Assembly (NCBI GenBank): GCA_018813765.1 | Contig: JAHJBC010000006.1 | Location: forward strand, 682,001 to 746,000 | From: Gammaproteobacteria bacterium | GTDB taxonomy: Bacteria; Pseudomonadota; Gammaproteobacteria; Burkholderiales; Gallionellaceae | Direction: 5' to 3' | DNA length: 64,000 nt | Part shown: positions 35,724 through 44,447 of the stretch, piece after piece | How the letters are laid out: every line of letters starts with the position of its first letter | How positions within the stretch are numbered: the stretch's first letter is position 1 | Program-made: the position numbers and the translations under genes | Notes under the pieces: model-generated | Databases searched by the model: none | Seen by the model: the letters and a program-made list of their open reading frames with translations, nothing else | What the model was told of the DNA's origin: nothing

Positions 35724-37259
35724 ATGCCGCAACCGAATATCAGCCAGCCGTCAGCGACCCGCAAGCGGTGGGAGCTTGCTCTCGATCAGGCCGGCAGCGC
35801 CGACACGCGGGTCATGCGCCATGTCGTTGTCTTCACTGTGGCCATCGTCTCCATGGCGGCAGTCGTGCTGGCATTCGGCGACATCCAGTTGCCGACCTAT
35901 CCGCAGTTCTCCACCTTCCATGCCGGTTTCATCTTCCTGGTCGAGTCGATCACCGCAGTCGTGCTGCTGGGGCAGTTCCGCTATCGCCGCTTGCCGCTCT
36001 ATGCGGCGCTGGCTGGCGCCTACCTGTTCAACGCCCTGGTCGTCATACCGTTCCTGCTCAGCTTTCCCGGGGCGCTGCAGGTGGAAGGCGGCGTCATCGG
36101 CGGCATGCAGAGCTCGATCTGGGCCTGGCACTTGTGGCACATCGTCTTTCCGGCCTTCATCGCTTTCTCGCTGCTGCTGCACCAGCGTTATTGCGGCAAC
36201 CAGGTGGGAGAGTCGCGGGTGCCGCGAATGATGACGGCCAGCGTGCTGGGGGCGGCCGTACTTGCTGCCGCAGTCATGCTCGTCGTGACCCGCTTCCACG
36301 ACCTGCTGCCGGTTTTGATCGGAGCGCAGCGCGCTCCGTTGCCGCCAGCCTTTTATGCACTCGGCGGCCTGGCCGTAGCGGTGACTGCGCTTGCCGCATA
36401 CCTCGCCTGGCTGCACGGGCTGCGCCAGCGGGCCATCCTTCATCTGTGGCTGGCAGTGTCGCTCACCGCATTCCTGGCCGACGTGGTCGTCAGCCTGTTC
36501 GCCAATGCGCGATACACCTTTGCCTGGTATTTCGGCCGCGTCGAGTCGATGATCGCGGCCAGCGTGTTGCTGCTACTCTTCCTCGGCGAGCTCAATCGCC
36601 TGTACCGCGAACTCGCCACATCGCTGACGGAGTTGACTCAGGCGAACGAGAGGCTCGTCGCGCTGGTCGAGGAGAAGGACCGGCTTGTTTCCGAATTGCA
36701 GCACAGCGAGGAGCAGGTTCGCCAACTGGCCTATTTCGATGCACTCACCGATTTGCCCAATCGCCGACTGCTGCTGGACCGGTTGCACCTGGCCGTCTCG
36801 CAGGCCAGACGCCACGGCTATTCCATGGCCATCATGTTTCTCGATCTCGACCACTTCAAGCAGATCAACGACACGCTCGGCCACGACATCGGCGATGAGT
36901 TGCTCAAGCAGGTGGCGGCGAGGCTGGTCGAGTGCATCCGCAGCGGCGACACGGTGAGCCGCTCGGGCGGCGACGAATTCATCCTGGTGATGCCCGAGAT
37001 CGCGCATCCGCAGGACGCGGCAGTGGTGGCGGCCAAGATCATCGGCGCGCTGAACGAGCCCATCGTGATCGGCGAACATCACCTCAACATCGGCGTCAGC
37101 ATCGGCATCGCCATCTACCCCATCGACGGAACCGACGACGTGCAGGAACTGATGAAGAAGGCGGACAGGGCGATGTATGTCGCGAAGGGGGCGGGGCGAA
37201 ACAGTTACCGGTTCTTCGGCGAGGAGTATCGTTCCGTATCAGATGAAGTGCAGGGGTGA
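35724..37259 (+). CDS. Membrane-anchored diguanylate cyclase
   Basis: A 511-residue c-di-GMP-forming enzyme. The N-terminal half (about residues 30-300) has seven or more hydrophobic segments, a MASE-type integral membrane sensor. A short coiled coil (about 300-340) leads to the GGDEF domain (about 345-500). The active site GGDEF is at 415-419, with an I-site RSGD at 406-409 at the correct spacing, so it is predicted active and feedback-inhibited. It follows potD by 20 bases and may be co-transcribed with it, linking polyamine uptake to c-di-GMP; that is inference. Confidence 0.9.
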   Translation: MPQPNISQPSATRKRWELALDQAGSADTRVMRHVVVFTVAIVSMAAVVLAFGDIQLPTYPQFSTFHAGFIFLVESITAVVLLGQFRYRRLPLYAALAGAYLFNALVVIPFLLSFPGALQVEGGVIGGMQSSIWAWHLWHIVFPAFIAFSLLLHQRYCGNQVGESRVPRMMTASVLGAAVLAAAVMLVVTRFHDLLPVLIGAQRAPLPPAFYALGGLAVAVTALAAYLAWLHGLRQRAILHLWLAVSLTAFLADVVVSLFANARYTFAWYFGRVESMIAASVLLLLFLGELNRLYRELATSLTELTQANERLVALVEEKDRLVSELQHSEEQVRQLAYFDALTDLPNRRLLLDRLHLAVSQARRHGYSMAIMFLDLDHFKQINDTLGHDIGDELLKQVAARLVECIRSGDTVSRSGGDEFILVMPEIAHPQDAAVVAAKIIGALNEPIVIGEHHLNIGVSIGIAIYPIDGTDDVQELMKKADRAMYVAKGAGRNSYRFFGEEYRSVSDEVQG

Positions 37260-37363
37260 AGAATATCCGCAGTCGGGTTGCCGCCGACGCTGGGCGGCAT
37301 GGTTGATCAGCGGCTGACAAGTGTTTGGTTTAACTATAAGAAGATTCAGACAAGGAGAACGTC

Positions 37364-39259
37364 ATGGCTATCATCGGTATCGATCTGGGCACTTCGAATT
37401 CCGCCGCCGCCGTGCTGCGCGGCGGCCGCCCCGTCATCATTCCCAGCGCCGAAGGCATCAGCCTGGGCGGCAAGGCTTTTCCCAGTTACGTTGCGCTCAC
37501 CGCCGACGGCCAGATGCTGGTGGGCGAACCGGCGCGGCGCCAGGCGTCGGCCAACCCGGAGGGCACGGCCAGCGCGTTCAAGCGCAAGATGGGGCGGCGC
37601 GAGAATTGCCGCCTGCGCGACAAGGATTACTCACCCGAGCAACTATCCGCCTTCCTGCTGCAAAAGATCAAGCGCGACGCCGAAGCCTTCCTCGGCGAGC
37701 CGGTGGAAAAAGCCGTGGTGACGGTGCCGGCGTATTTCGACGACAACCAGCGCGCGGCGACCAAGGACGCCTGCCGCATCGCCGGACTCGAAGTGGTGCG
37801 ACTGGTGAACGAGCCCACCGCCGCCTCGCTCGCCTACGGCCTCGACCGCCTCGGGCAGGAACTGCGCATTGCGGTGATCGACCTCGGCGGCGGCACGCTC
37901 GATGTCACCATCATGGAATTCGGCAAGGGCGTGTTCGAGGTCAAGGCCACCAGCGGCGACACCCAGCTCGGCGGCACCGACATGAACCAGCGCATCTACG
38001 AGCATCTCGCCGAACGCTTCCAGATGTCCACCGGGGTGGACGTGCGCAAGGATGCAAAGGCCGCCGCGCGCCTGATCGAAGCTGCCGAGAACGCCAAGAT
38101 CGAACTCACTGCCAGCATTACCACCCGCATCAGTCTGCCCTATCTGGCTGCCGTCAACGGCGAACCGCGCCACCTCGAACTGGAACTCAACCGCACCGAA
38201 CTGGAACGGCTGGTGCGTCCGGTGATCGAGCGCTGCAAGGGGCCGGTGGAGCAGGCGCTGCACGATGCGGGCATCACGCCCAAAGAGGTGGACCGCATCG
38301 TGTTCGTGGGCGGGCCGACGCGCATGCCGGTGGTGCGCGCCTTCTTTGAGGAGATGTTCGGGCGCAAAGCCGAGATGGGGGTGGACCCGATGGAATGCGT
38401 GGCCGCCGGTGCAGCGGTGCAGGCCGGCGTGCTGGCGGGCGAAGTGGGCGGCATCGTGCTGGTGGATGTGACGCCGCTCACGCTGGGCGTGGAGACGCTG
38501 GGCGGCATCGCCACCGCGCTGATCGCGCGCAACACGCCGGTCCCGGTCAAGCGCACGGAGACCTTCACCACCGCCGCCGACATGCAGACCAGCGTCACCA
38601 TCCATGTGTTCCAGGGCGAACGCCAGATGGCGGCAGACAACACCAGCCTCGGCGAATTCAACCTTGACGGCCTGCCGCCCGCGCCGCGCGGTGTTCCCAA
38701 GATCGAAGTGACCTTCGACATCGACTCCAACGGCATCCTGAGCGTGTCGGCGAAAGATACCGCCAGCGGCAAATCGCAGTCGATCAGCATCACCGGTTCC
38801 ACCCGGCTGTCCGAAGACGACAAGAAACGCATGGTGGACGATGCCGAGAAGTACGCCGATGCCGACAAGAAGCGGCGCGCAGATGCCGAGAAGCTCAACG
38901 CCGCCGACGCCGGCTGCTACGAGGCCGAGAAAATGCTGGCCAACTATGCCGACAAGCTCACCGACGAGCTGAAGAAACGCATCGATGCCGCCTTGCGCGA
39001 GACCAAGGAGGCGTTGCTGAAAAAGGATGTGCAGCTCGCCACCACGCGCGCGGAAGCGCTGAAGAAGATCCTGCAGGAAGCTGGCGCGGTGCTGTACGCT
39101 CAGTCCGGCCAGGCGCCCAGGAGCGGTCCCTATGCGGAGACGCGCTGGCAAGGTCCGGAGCCCGCACCCAATGTCGGCGAGGCCACGGGCGAACCCAGAC
39201 CCAGCGGCTCAGGCCCGCGCGGCAAGGTGGTGGATGCCGAGTACAAGGAAAACAGATAA
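37364..39259 (+). CDS. dnaK: DnaK-type Hsp70 chaperone (accessory copy)
   Basis: A 631-residue Hsp70. The ATPase signatures IGIDLGTSNSAAAVL, VIDLGGGTLDVTI and IVFVGGPTRMPVV are present. The linker VLLVDV-type segment appears as IVLVDVTPLTLGVET and the substrate-binding domain is complete. It ends KVVDAEYKENR, resembling the VDAEF end of DnaK. Divergence from the canonical N-terminus (IGTTNS replaced by LGTSNS) and the company of a Lon-like protease and DnaJ indicate a second, stress-island DnaK and not the housekeeping dnaKJ-grpE copy. AAGGAGAAC precedes the ATG. The next gene starts 18 bases downstream. Confidence 0.92.
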   Translation: MAIIGIDLGTSNSAAAVLRGGRPVIIPSAEGISLGGKAFPSYVALTADGQMLVGEPARRQASANPEGTASAFKRKMGRRENCRLRDKDYSPEQLSAFLLQKIKRDAEAFLGEPVEKAVVTVPAYFDDNQRAATKDACRIAGLEVVRLVNEPTAASLAYGLDRLGQELRIAVIDLGGGTLDVTIMEFGKGVFEVKATSGDTQLGGTDMNQRIYEHLAERFQMSTGVDVRKDAKAAARLIEAAENAKIELTASITTRISLPYLAAVNGEPRHLELELNRTELERLVRPVIERCKGPVEQALHDAGITPKEVDRIVFVGGPTRMPVVRAFFEEMFGRKAEMGVDPMECVAAGAAVQAGVLAGEVGGIVLVDVTPLTLGVETLGGIATALIARNTPVPVKRTETFTTAADMQTSVTIHVFQGERQMAADNTSLGEFNLDGLPPAPRGVPKIEVTFDIDSNGILSVSAKDTASGKSQSISITGSTRLSEDDKKRMVDDAEKYADADKKRRADAEKLNAADAGCYEAEKMLANYADKLTDELKKRIDAALRETKEALLKKDVQLATTRAEALKKILQEAGAVLYAQSGQAPRSGPYAETRWQGPEPAPNVGEATGEPRPSGSGPRGKVVDAEYKENR

Positions 39260-39277
39260 CGATACGGGACGACAGCC

Positions 39278-41713
39278 ATGCAAAACAACCACACCCTTCC
39301 GCTCCGCCTGCTGCCGCAACAGCTCTACCAGGCCTGCGACCACGCCCAGTTCCATTTCCAGACCACCGCCGAGCTGGAGGATATGACGGAGATCATCGGT
39401 CAGATGCGCGCCCTGGACGCGATCCGCTTCGGCACCGGCATCCGCCACGACGGTTACAACCTGTTCGTGCTGGGACCGTCGGGGATAGGCAAGGACAGCA
39501 TGGTGCGGCGTTTCCTCGAAACCAGGGCGAGCGGCGAGCACAAGCCGGACGACTGGTGCTACATCAACAACTTCGAGCAGGCGCACAAACCCCGCTCGTT
39601 GCGCCTGCCTTCGGGCAAAGGCGAAGAACTGCGCCAGCGCATGGAGAAGCTGGTGGACTACCTGCGCAGTGCGATTCCCGCGTTGTTCGAAGGCGACGAC
39701 TACCGCGCCAAGCACAGCGCGATCCAGGACGAGTTCAACAAGCGGCAGGAACAGGCGTTCGAGGAACTGGGCGGGGAAGCCGGCAAGCAGCAGATCGCAT
39801 TGCTGCGCACGCCGGACGGTTTTGCGTTCGCGCCGCTGCGCGACGGCGAGGTGATCCCGCCCGAGGAATACGAGAAACTGCCGGAAGAGGAACAGAAACG
39901 CGTGGAAGCCGCGATCAGCGGATTGCAGGAAAAGCTGGAAAAGATACTGCGGCAGATGCCGCAATGGCGCAAGGAACGCCACGAACGCATCGAACAACTG
40001 GACCGCGCGACCACCCTGTCCGCGGTGGAGCATTCGGTGAGCGAACTCAAGGAGTCCTTCGCCGAACTGCCCGAGGTGCTGAAGTTCCTCGACGAGGTGC
40101 AGCACGAAATGGTCGACAGGGCGGACGACTTTCGCAAGCAGGAGGAGACCTCCAGCTTCGGCGGCATGACCATGGTGGTCCGCCAGAGCTTCCACCAGTA
40201 CATGGTGAACGTGCTGGTCGGCAACGGCAGCCATCCCGGCGCGCCCATCGTCAGCGAGGACAATCCCACCTACAGCAACCTGGTCGGCCGGGTCGAACAT
40301 ATCTCGCAGTTCGGCGCGCTGGTCACGGATTTCACGTTGATCAAGCCCGGCGCGCTGCACAAGGCGAACGGCGGCTACCTGCTGCTCGACATCCGCAAGG
40401 TGCTGACGCAGCCGTTCGCGTGGGAGGGCCTGAAGCGCGCTTTGCAGTCGCGCGAGATACGCATCGAATCGCTGGGGCAGATGTACAGCCTGGTCAGCAC
40501 CGTGTCGCTGGAACCGCAACCCATCCCGCTGGATACCAAGGTGATCCTGTTCGGCGACCGTATCTTCTATTACCTGCTGCAGGAATACGATCCGGAGTTC
40601 TGCGAACTGTTCAAGGTGGCGGCGGATTTCGAGGAACGCATCGAGCGCAATGCCGAGACCCATCTGCTCTACGCCAAGCTGATCGCCACGCTGGCGCGCA
40701 AGGAGAAACTGCTGCCGTTCGAGCGCGGCGCCGTGGCACGCCTGATCGAACACGGCGCACGCATGGTCGGCGATGCGGAAAGGCTGACCACCCACATGCG
40801 CAGCATTGTCGACCTGCTGCGCGAGGCCGATTTCTGCGCGCGCGAGGCGGGGCACGCGGTGGCGGAGGCGGCCGACGTGCAATGCGCCATCGACGCGCAG
40901 ATCCGGCGCCAGGACAGGCTGCGCGACCGCCTGTATGAAGCGATCCTGCGCGACACCCTGGTTATCGCCACCCAGGGCGAGGTGACGGGGCAGATCAACG
41001 GACTGTCCGTGATCCAACTCGGCAACTTCGCCTTCGCCTCGCCGACCCGCATCACAGCCACGGCCCGGCTGGGCGACGGCGAGATGGTCAACATCGAGCG
41101 CGAGGTCAAGCTTTCCGGCGCGATCCACTCCAAGGGCGTGCTGATCCTGTCCTCCTTCCTTGCCGCGCGTTACGCCAGGAACCAGCCGCTGTCGTTCTCC
41201 GCCAGTCTGGTGTTCGAGCAGTCCTACGGCATGGTCGAGGGCGACAGCGCTTCGCTGGCCGAACTGTGCGCACTGCTCTCCACCCTGGCGAACGCACCGA
41301 TCCGGCAATCGCTGGCGATCACCGGATCGGTGAACCAGCTGGGGCAGGCGCAGGCCATCGGCGGCGTCAACGAGAAGATCGAGGGCTTCTTCGACATCTG
41401 CGCAGCGCGCGGCCTCACCGGCGAGCAGGGCGTGCTGATCCCGGTCGCCAACATCAAGCACCTGATGCTGCGCCACGACGTGGTGGCGGCGACCGAGGTC
41501 GGCAAGTTCCACATCTTCGCGGTCGAGAACGTCGACCAGGCCGTCGCGCTGCTGACCGGCCTGCCCGCCGGTGAACCCAATGCGCGGGGGGGCTATCCCG
41601 AAGGCAGCATCAACCGCCGCGTCGCAACGCGGCTGGCCGAACTGACCGAGATCAGGAAATCTTTCGTGCGCCAGGCGCAGAAGCAGACGCGGGCGAAGCA
41701 GAAGAAGGAGTGA
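39278..41713 (+). CDS. Lon-family ATP-dependent protease (LonB/C-like)
   Basis: An 811-residue AAA+ protease with a C-terminal S16 domain. The P-loop reads GPSGIGKDS, with Asp instead of Thr or Ser after the Lys. A long helical insert (about residues 150-290) lies within the AAA module. The protease dyad is S657 (EGDSASLAEL) and K700 (NEKIEGF), 43 residues apart as in Lon. It lacks the LonA N-terminal domain, so it belongs with the YcbZ-like proteins. It sits between dnaK and dnaJ in an operon, which suggests disposal of proteins the chaperones cannot refold. Confidence 0.9.
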   Translation: MQNNHTLPLRLLPQQLYQACDHAQFHFQTTAELEDMTEIIGQMRALDAIRFGTGIRHDGYNLFVLGPSGIGKDSMVRRFLETRASGEHKPDDWCYINNFEQAHKPRSLRLPSGKGEELRQRMEKLVDYLRSAIPALFEGDDYRAKHSAIQDEFNKRQEQAFEELGGEAGKQQIALLRTPDGFAFAPLRDGEVIPPEEYEKLPEEEQKRVEAAISGLQEKLEKILRQMPQWRKERHERIEQLDRATTLSAVEHSVSELKESFAELPEVLKFLDEVQHEMVDRADDFRKQEETSSFGGMTMVVRQSFHQYMVNVLVGNGSHPGAPIVSEDNPTYSNLVGRVEHISQFGALVTDFTLIKPGALHKANGGYLLLDIRKVLTQPFAWEGLKRALQSREIRIESLGQMYSLVSTVSLEPQPIPLDTKVILFGDRIFYYLLQEYDPEFCELFKVAADFEERIERNAETHLLYAKLIATLARKEKLLPFERGAVARLIEHGARMVGDAERLTTHMRSIVDLLREADFCAREAGHAVAEAADVQCAIDAQIRRQDRLRDRLYEAILRDTLVIATQGEVTGQINGLSVIQLGNFAFASPTRITATARLGDGEMVNIEREVKLSGAIHSKGVLILSSFLAARYARNQPLSFSASLVFEQSYGMVEGDSASLAELCALLSTLANAPIRQSLAITGSVNQLGQAQAIGGVNEKIEGFFDICAARGLTGEQGVLIPVANIKHLMLRHDVVAATEVGKFHIFAVENVDQAVALLTGLPAGEPNARGGYPEGSINRRVATRLAELTEIRKSFVRQAQKQTRAKQKKE

Positions 41714-41719
41714 GCGATC

Positions 41720-42844
41720 ATCACGACACAACGCGACTACTACGAAGTGCTTGGCGTCGCCAGAGACGCCGATCCCAAAGCGATCAAGGATGCTTTCCGC
41801 ACCCTCGCGATGAAGTATCACCCCGACCGCAACAAGGAGCCGGGGGCGGAGGAACGTTTCAAGGAGATCGCCGAGGCCTACGCCATCCTGTCCGATCCGA
41901 AGAAACGCGCCGAATACGACGCGCGCGGATTCGCCGGGGTGGAGGGTTTCAGCCGCGAAGACCTGTTCGGCGGCATCGACTTCGACGAAATCTTCGGCGG
42001 CATGAATTTCGGACTCGGCGGCGGGCTGTTCGACAGCTTCTTCCACCGCCGCCCGCGCGGGCCGGTGCGCGGTGCGAACATCGAGGTCGAACTGCACATC
42101 CCGCTGGAGCGGGTGGCGAGCGGCGGCGAGGAGAAGATCGGCCTCAGCCGTCCCGTGTCATGCCATGCCTGCCACGGTACCGGCGCGGAAGGCGGCGCTG
42201 CGCCCAGGACCTGTCCGACCTGCAAGGGCAGCGGGCGCATCACGCACAGCAGCCGCCAGGACAAGGAGCATGTGCTGATCCAGCAGATCAGCACCTGTCC
42301 CGACTGTCACGGCAGCGGCAAGATCATCGACCATCCCTGCACTGTCTGCGGCGGCACGGGCAGCGAGGAGCGGGAAGAATCGCTGACGGTGAAGATCCCG
42401 CAGGGCGTGGAGGAGGGCATGGCGCTGCGCATCCCGGGCAAAGGCATGCCGAGTCCGGCGGCGGGCGGCGTGACCGGCGATCTGTTCGTGGTAGTGCGGT
42501 CGAGGAGCGATCCGCGTTTCGAGCGCGCCGGTGCCGATCTGTTGCGCCGCGAGACCATCGCGCTGACCGATGCAGTGCTCGGCAGCAGACTGGAAGTGCC
42601 GACACTGGACGGTACGGTCAGCGTGACCATCCCGCCCGGCACCCAGTCCGGCGAAGTGCTGCGCCTGAAAGGCAAGGGACTGCCGGAGTTCGGCGGCGGC
42701 GGCCACGGCGAACTGTACCTGCGCATCGATGTGAAGATCCCGGAGCGGCTCACCCCGGAAGAGCGCGAGCTGTATGAAAAACTGCGTGCACTCAGCGGCA
42801 ACACGCCGGTAGCGCATGCGGGGCACTGTTGGAACAAGGAGTGA
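41720..42844 (+). CDS. dnaJ: DnaJ-type Hsp40 co-chaperone with apparent ATC start
   Basis: A 374-residue type I DnaJ. The J domain (about residues 5-70) has YHPDRNK. A Gly/Phe-rich region (about 75-120) is followed by four zinc-binding CxxCxGxG repeats (CHACHGTG, CPTCKGSG, CPDCHGSG, CTVCGGTG) and the C-terminal substrate domain. No ATG, GTG or TTG lies at the expected start. The codon where the family Met belongs (before TTQRDYYEVLGV) is ATC at 41720, with a perfect AAGGAG nine bases upstream. The first conventional start, GTG at 41747, would delete the first J-domain residues. I annotate from the ATC. It partners the upstream DnaK. Confidence 0.85.
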   Translation: MTTQRDYYEVLGVARDADPKAIKDAFRTLAMKYHPDRNKEPGAEERFKEIAEAYAILSDPKKRAEYDARGFAGVEGFSREDLFGGIDFDEIFGGMNFGLGGGLFDSFFHRRPRGPVRGANIEVELHIPLERVASGGEEKIGLSRPVSCHACHGTGAEGGAAPRTCPTCKGSGRITHSSRQDKEHVLIQQISTCPDCHGSGKIIDHPCTVCGGTGSEEREESLTVKIPQGVEEGMALRIPGKGMPSPAAGGVTGDLFVVVRSRSDPRFERAGADLLRRETIALTDAVLGSRLEVPTLDGTVSVTIPPGTQSGEVLRLKGKGLPEFGGGGHGELYLRIDVKIPERLTPEERELYEKLRALSGNTPVAHAGHCWNKE

Positions 42845-42848
42845 GATC

Positions 42849-43010
42849 ATGATTCGAAGAACGAACATCCGTCGTCCCCTCGCCGTGCTGACGATGCTGC
42901 TCGGCGCGGTACTGTTGTTCGCAGCCTCCGAGACCGCGTCCGGACTGACTCTGCTGGTGCTGGGCGTGCTGGTCGAGGCGGCGGGTATCGCAGCAGCACA
43001 CAGGAAATGA
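42849..43010 (+). CDS. Small two-helix membrane protein
   Basis: A 53-residue protein with a basic N-terminus (MIRRTNIRRP) and two hydrophobic stretches (LAVLTMLLGAVLLFAA and LTLLVLGVLVEAAGIAA). It starts 4 bases after dnaJ and overlaps pcm by 4 bases, so it is part of the chaperone operon. Function unknown. Confidence 0.6.
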   Translation: MIRRTNIRRPLAVLTMLLGAVLLFAASETASGLTLLVLGVLVEAAGIAAAHRK

Positions 43011-43714
43011 CCATAACATCCGGGCGGGCACATGACGCGGAGGCGGCGGCCGCCGATCGTTATGCGCGCGAGCGTCTCCGGATGGTCGCGGAGATCCGGG
43101 CGATGGCGAGTGAAGCCGGTCTGTATGGCGGCGTCCCGATCTCGGAAGCAGTGCTGGCTGTCATGGCCGGCGTGCCGCGCCACCGCTTCGTGCCGGTAGA
43201 AGATGCGTACAGCGCCTACGGCAATTTTCCCCTGCCGATCGGGCACGGCCAGACCATCTCGCAGCCTTACATCGTCGCGCTGATGACCGAACTGCTCGCG
43301 CTGGACAAGCGGCAAACGGTGCTCGAGGTCGGCACCGGCTCGGGTTATCAGGCCGCCGTTCTGGCCGCGATGGCGGGCAGGGTGTACAGCATCGAGATCG
43401 TCGCACCGCTGGCGGAACTGGCGGCCAGGCGACTGGCGGAAGCGGGCTATGCCAATGTGGAAGTGAGATGCGGCGACGGTTCCGCGGGCTGGCCCGAACA
43501 TGCGCCCTACGACGCCATCATCGTCACCGCCGCCGCCGAATACGTACCGCAAGCGCTGCTCGACCAGCTCAAGCCGGGCGGGCGGCTGGTGATCCCGGTG
43601 GGCGGGCGTTACGAAGTCCAGCAATTGCAGTTGATCGGCAAGGACAGCGAAGGTGCGCTTCACAGCCGGAACATCGAGCCGGTGAGATTCGTACCGCTCA
43701 CCGGAGTGAACTAG
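43007..43714 (+). CDS. pcm: Protein-L-isoaspartate O-methyltransferase
   Basis: A 235-residue SAM-dependent enzyme that starts repair of age-damaged isoaspartyl residues. The SAM-binding motif is VLEVGTGSGYQAAVLA, preceded by IGHGQTISQPYIVALM, both diagnostic of Pcm. The post motif YDAIIVTAAAEYVPQALLDQL is present. An extended N-terminus (about 40 residues) precedes the core. Its place after dnaK-lon-dnaJ makes this a protein-repair operon. Confidence 0.93.
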   Translation: MTITSGRAHDAEAAAADRYARERLRMVAEIRAMASEAGLYGGVPISEAVLAVMAGVPRHRFVPVEDAYSAYGNFPLPIGHGQTISQPYIVALMTELLALDKRQTVLEVGTGSGYQAAVLAAMAGRVYSIEIVAPLAELAARRLAEAGYANVEVRCGDGSAGWPEHAPYDAIIVTAAAEYVPQALLDQLKPGGRLVIPVGGRYEVQQLQLIGKDSEGALHSRNIEPVRFVPLTGVN

Positions 43715-43774
43715 GGGACCACCGGCACACCCCTGCCTGCTGCCCGAGGCATCGCCAACAAGAAAGGGTTTGCC

Positions 43775-44401
43775 ATGAACGACCGCATTCGCCAGTTATT
43801 GCTGCAGATAGACTCGCTCCAGGACGAGCTGAACGCCGCCATCAGGGAGCAGGGCGGCCGTCTGCGCTACCAGATCGAAGGGCGGCGCGTCGTGTTCGAA
43901 CAGGTCATCAGCGAAACGCACCAGCGCGTCAGGCTCGGCCTGTTCCGCTGGTTCCTTACCGTGCGTCCGCAGAACTATCTCACCATGCCCGTCATCTACG
44001 GCATGGCCTTGCCGATGCTGGCGCTCGATCTCTGCGTCAGTCTGTACCAGTGGATATGCTTCCCGGTCTACGGCATTGCCAGGGTGAAGCGCTCCGACTA
44101 TTTCGTACTCGATCACCAGCACCTGGCCTACCTCAACATCATCGAAAAGGGACACTGCCTGTATTGCTCCTACGCCGTCGGCCTGCTCGCTTTCGCCAGC
44201 GAAGTCACCGCGCGTACCGAACAGTATTTCTGCCCGATCAAGCATGCGGTCAGGGTGTTGGGCGCGCATGCGCGCTACAAGGATTTCATGGAATACGGCG
44301 AGAGCGAGGATTTCCACGCCAGGCTTGAAGCGTATCGCATGCAGCTCGGGAAGGAAAAGAGCGGGCCCGAATCGCCGCAATGCGGAATGCCACCGCGGTG
44401 A
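43775..44401 (+). CDS. Hypothetical membrane-associated protein
   Basis: A 208-residue protein. A helical N-terminus (IDSLQDELNAAIREQGGRLR) is followed by one or two membrane segments (MPVIYGMALPMLALDLCVSL and a further stretch) and a Cys-containing cytoplasmic part (GHCLYCSYAVG and FCPIKHA), which could bind a metal or cofactor. AAGAAAGGG precedes the ATG. It lies between pcm and the P-type ATPase gene. I do not recognise a named family; stress-island context only. Confidence 0.6.
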   Translation: MNDRIRQLLLQIDSLQDELNAAIREQGGRLRYQIEGRRVVFEQVISETHQRVRLGLFRWFLTVRPQNYLTMPVIYGMALPMLALDLCVSLYQWICFPVYGIARVKRSDYFVLDHQHLAYLNIIEKGHCLYCSYAVGLLAFASEVTARTEQYFCPIKHAVRVLGAHARYKDFMEYGESEDFHARLEAYRMQLGKEKSGPESPQCGMPPR

Positions 44402-44447
44402 TTCGGGGACAGGACCGACGGCTGGATACCATTCCCGACAGAACATC

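Noticed and set aside
37314-37340. Possible promoter CTGACA and TATAAG before dnaK.
   Set aside because: The spacer is only 15 bases and the match to either sigma-70 or sigma-32 consensus is weak.
37864-39151. Long antisense frames over dnaK, the Lon-like gene and the P-type ATPase gene.
   Set aside because: Typical shadow frames in high-GC coding DNA; the plus-strand genes carry all catalytic motifs.
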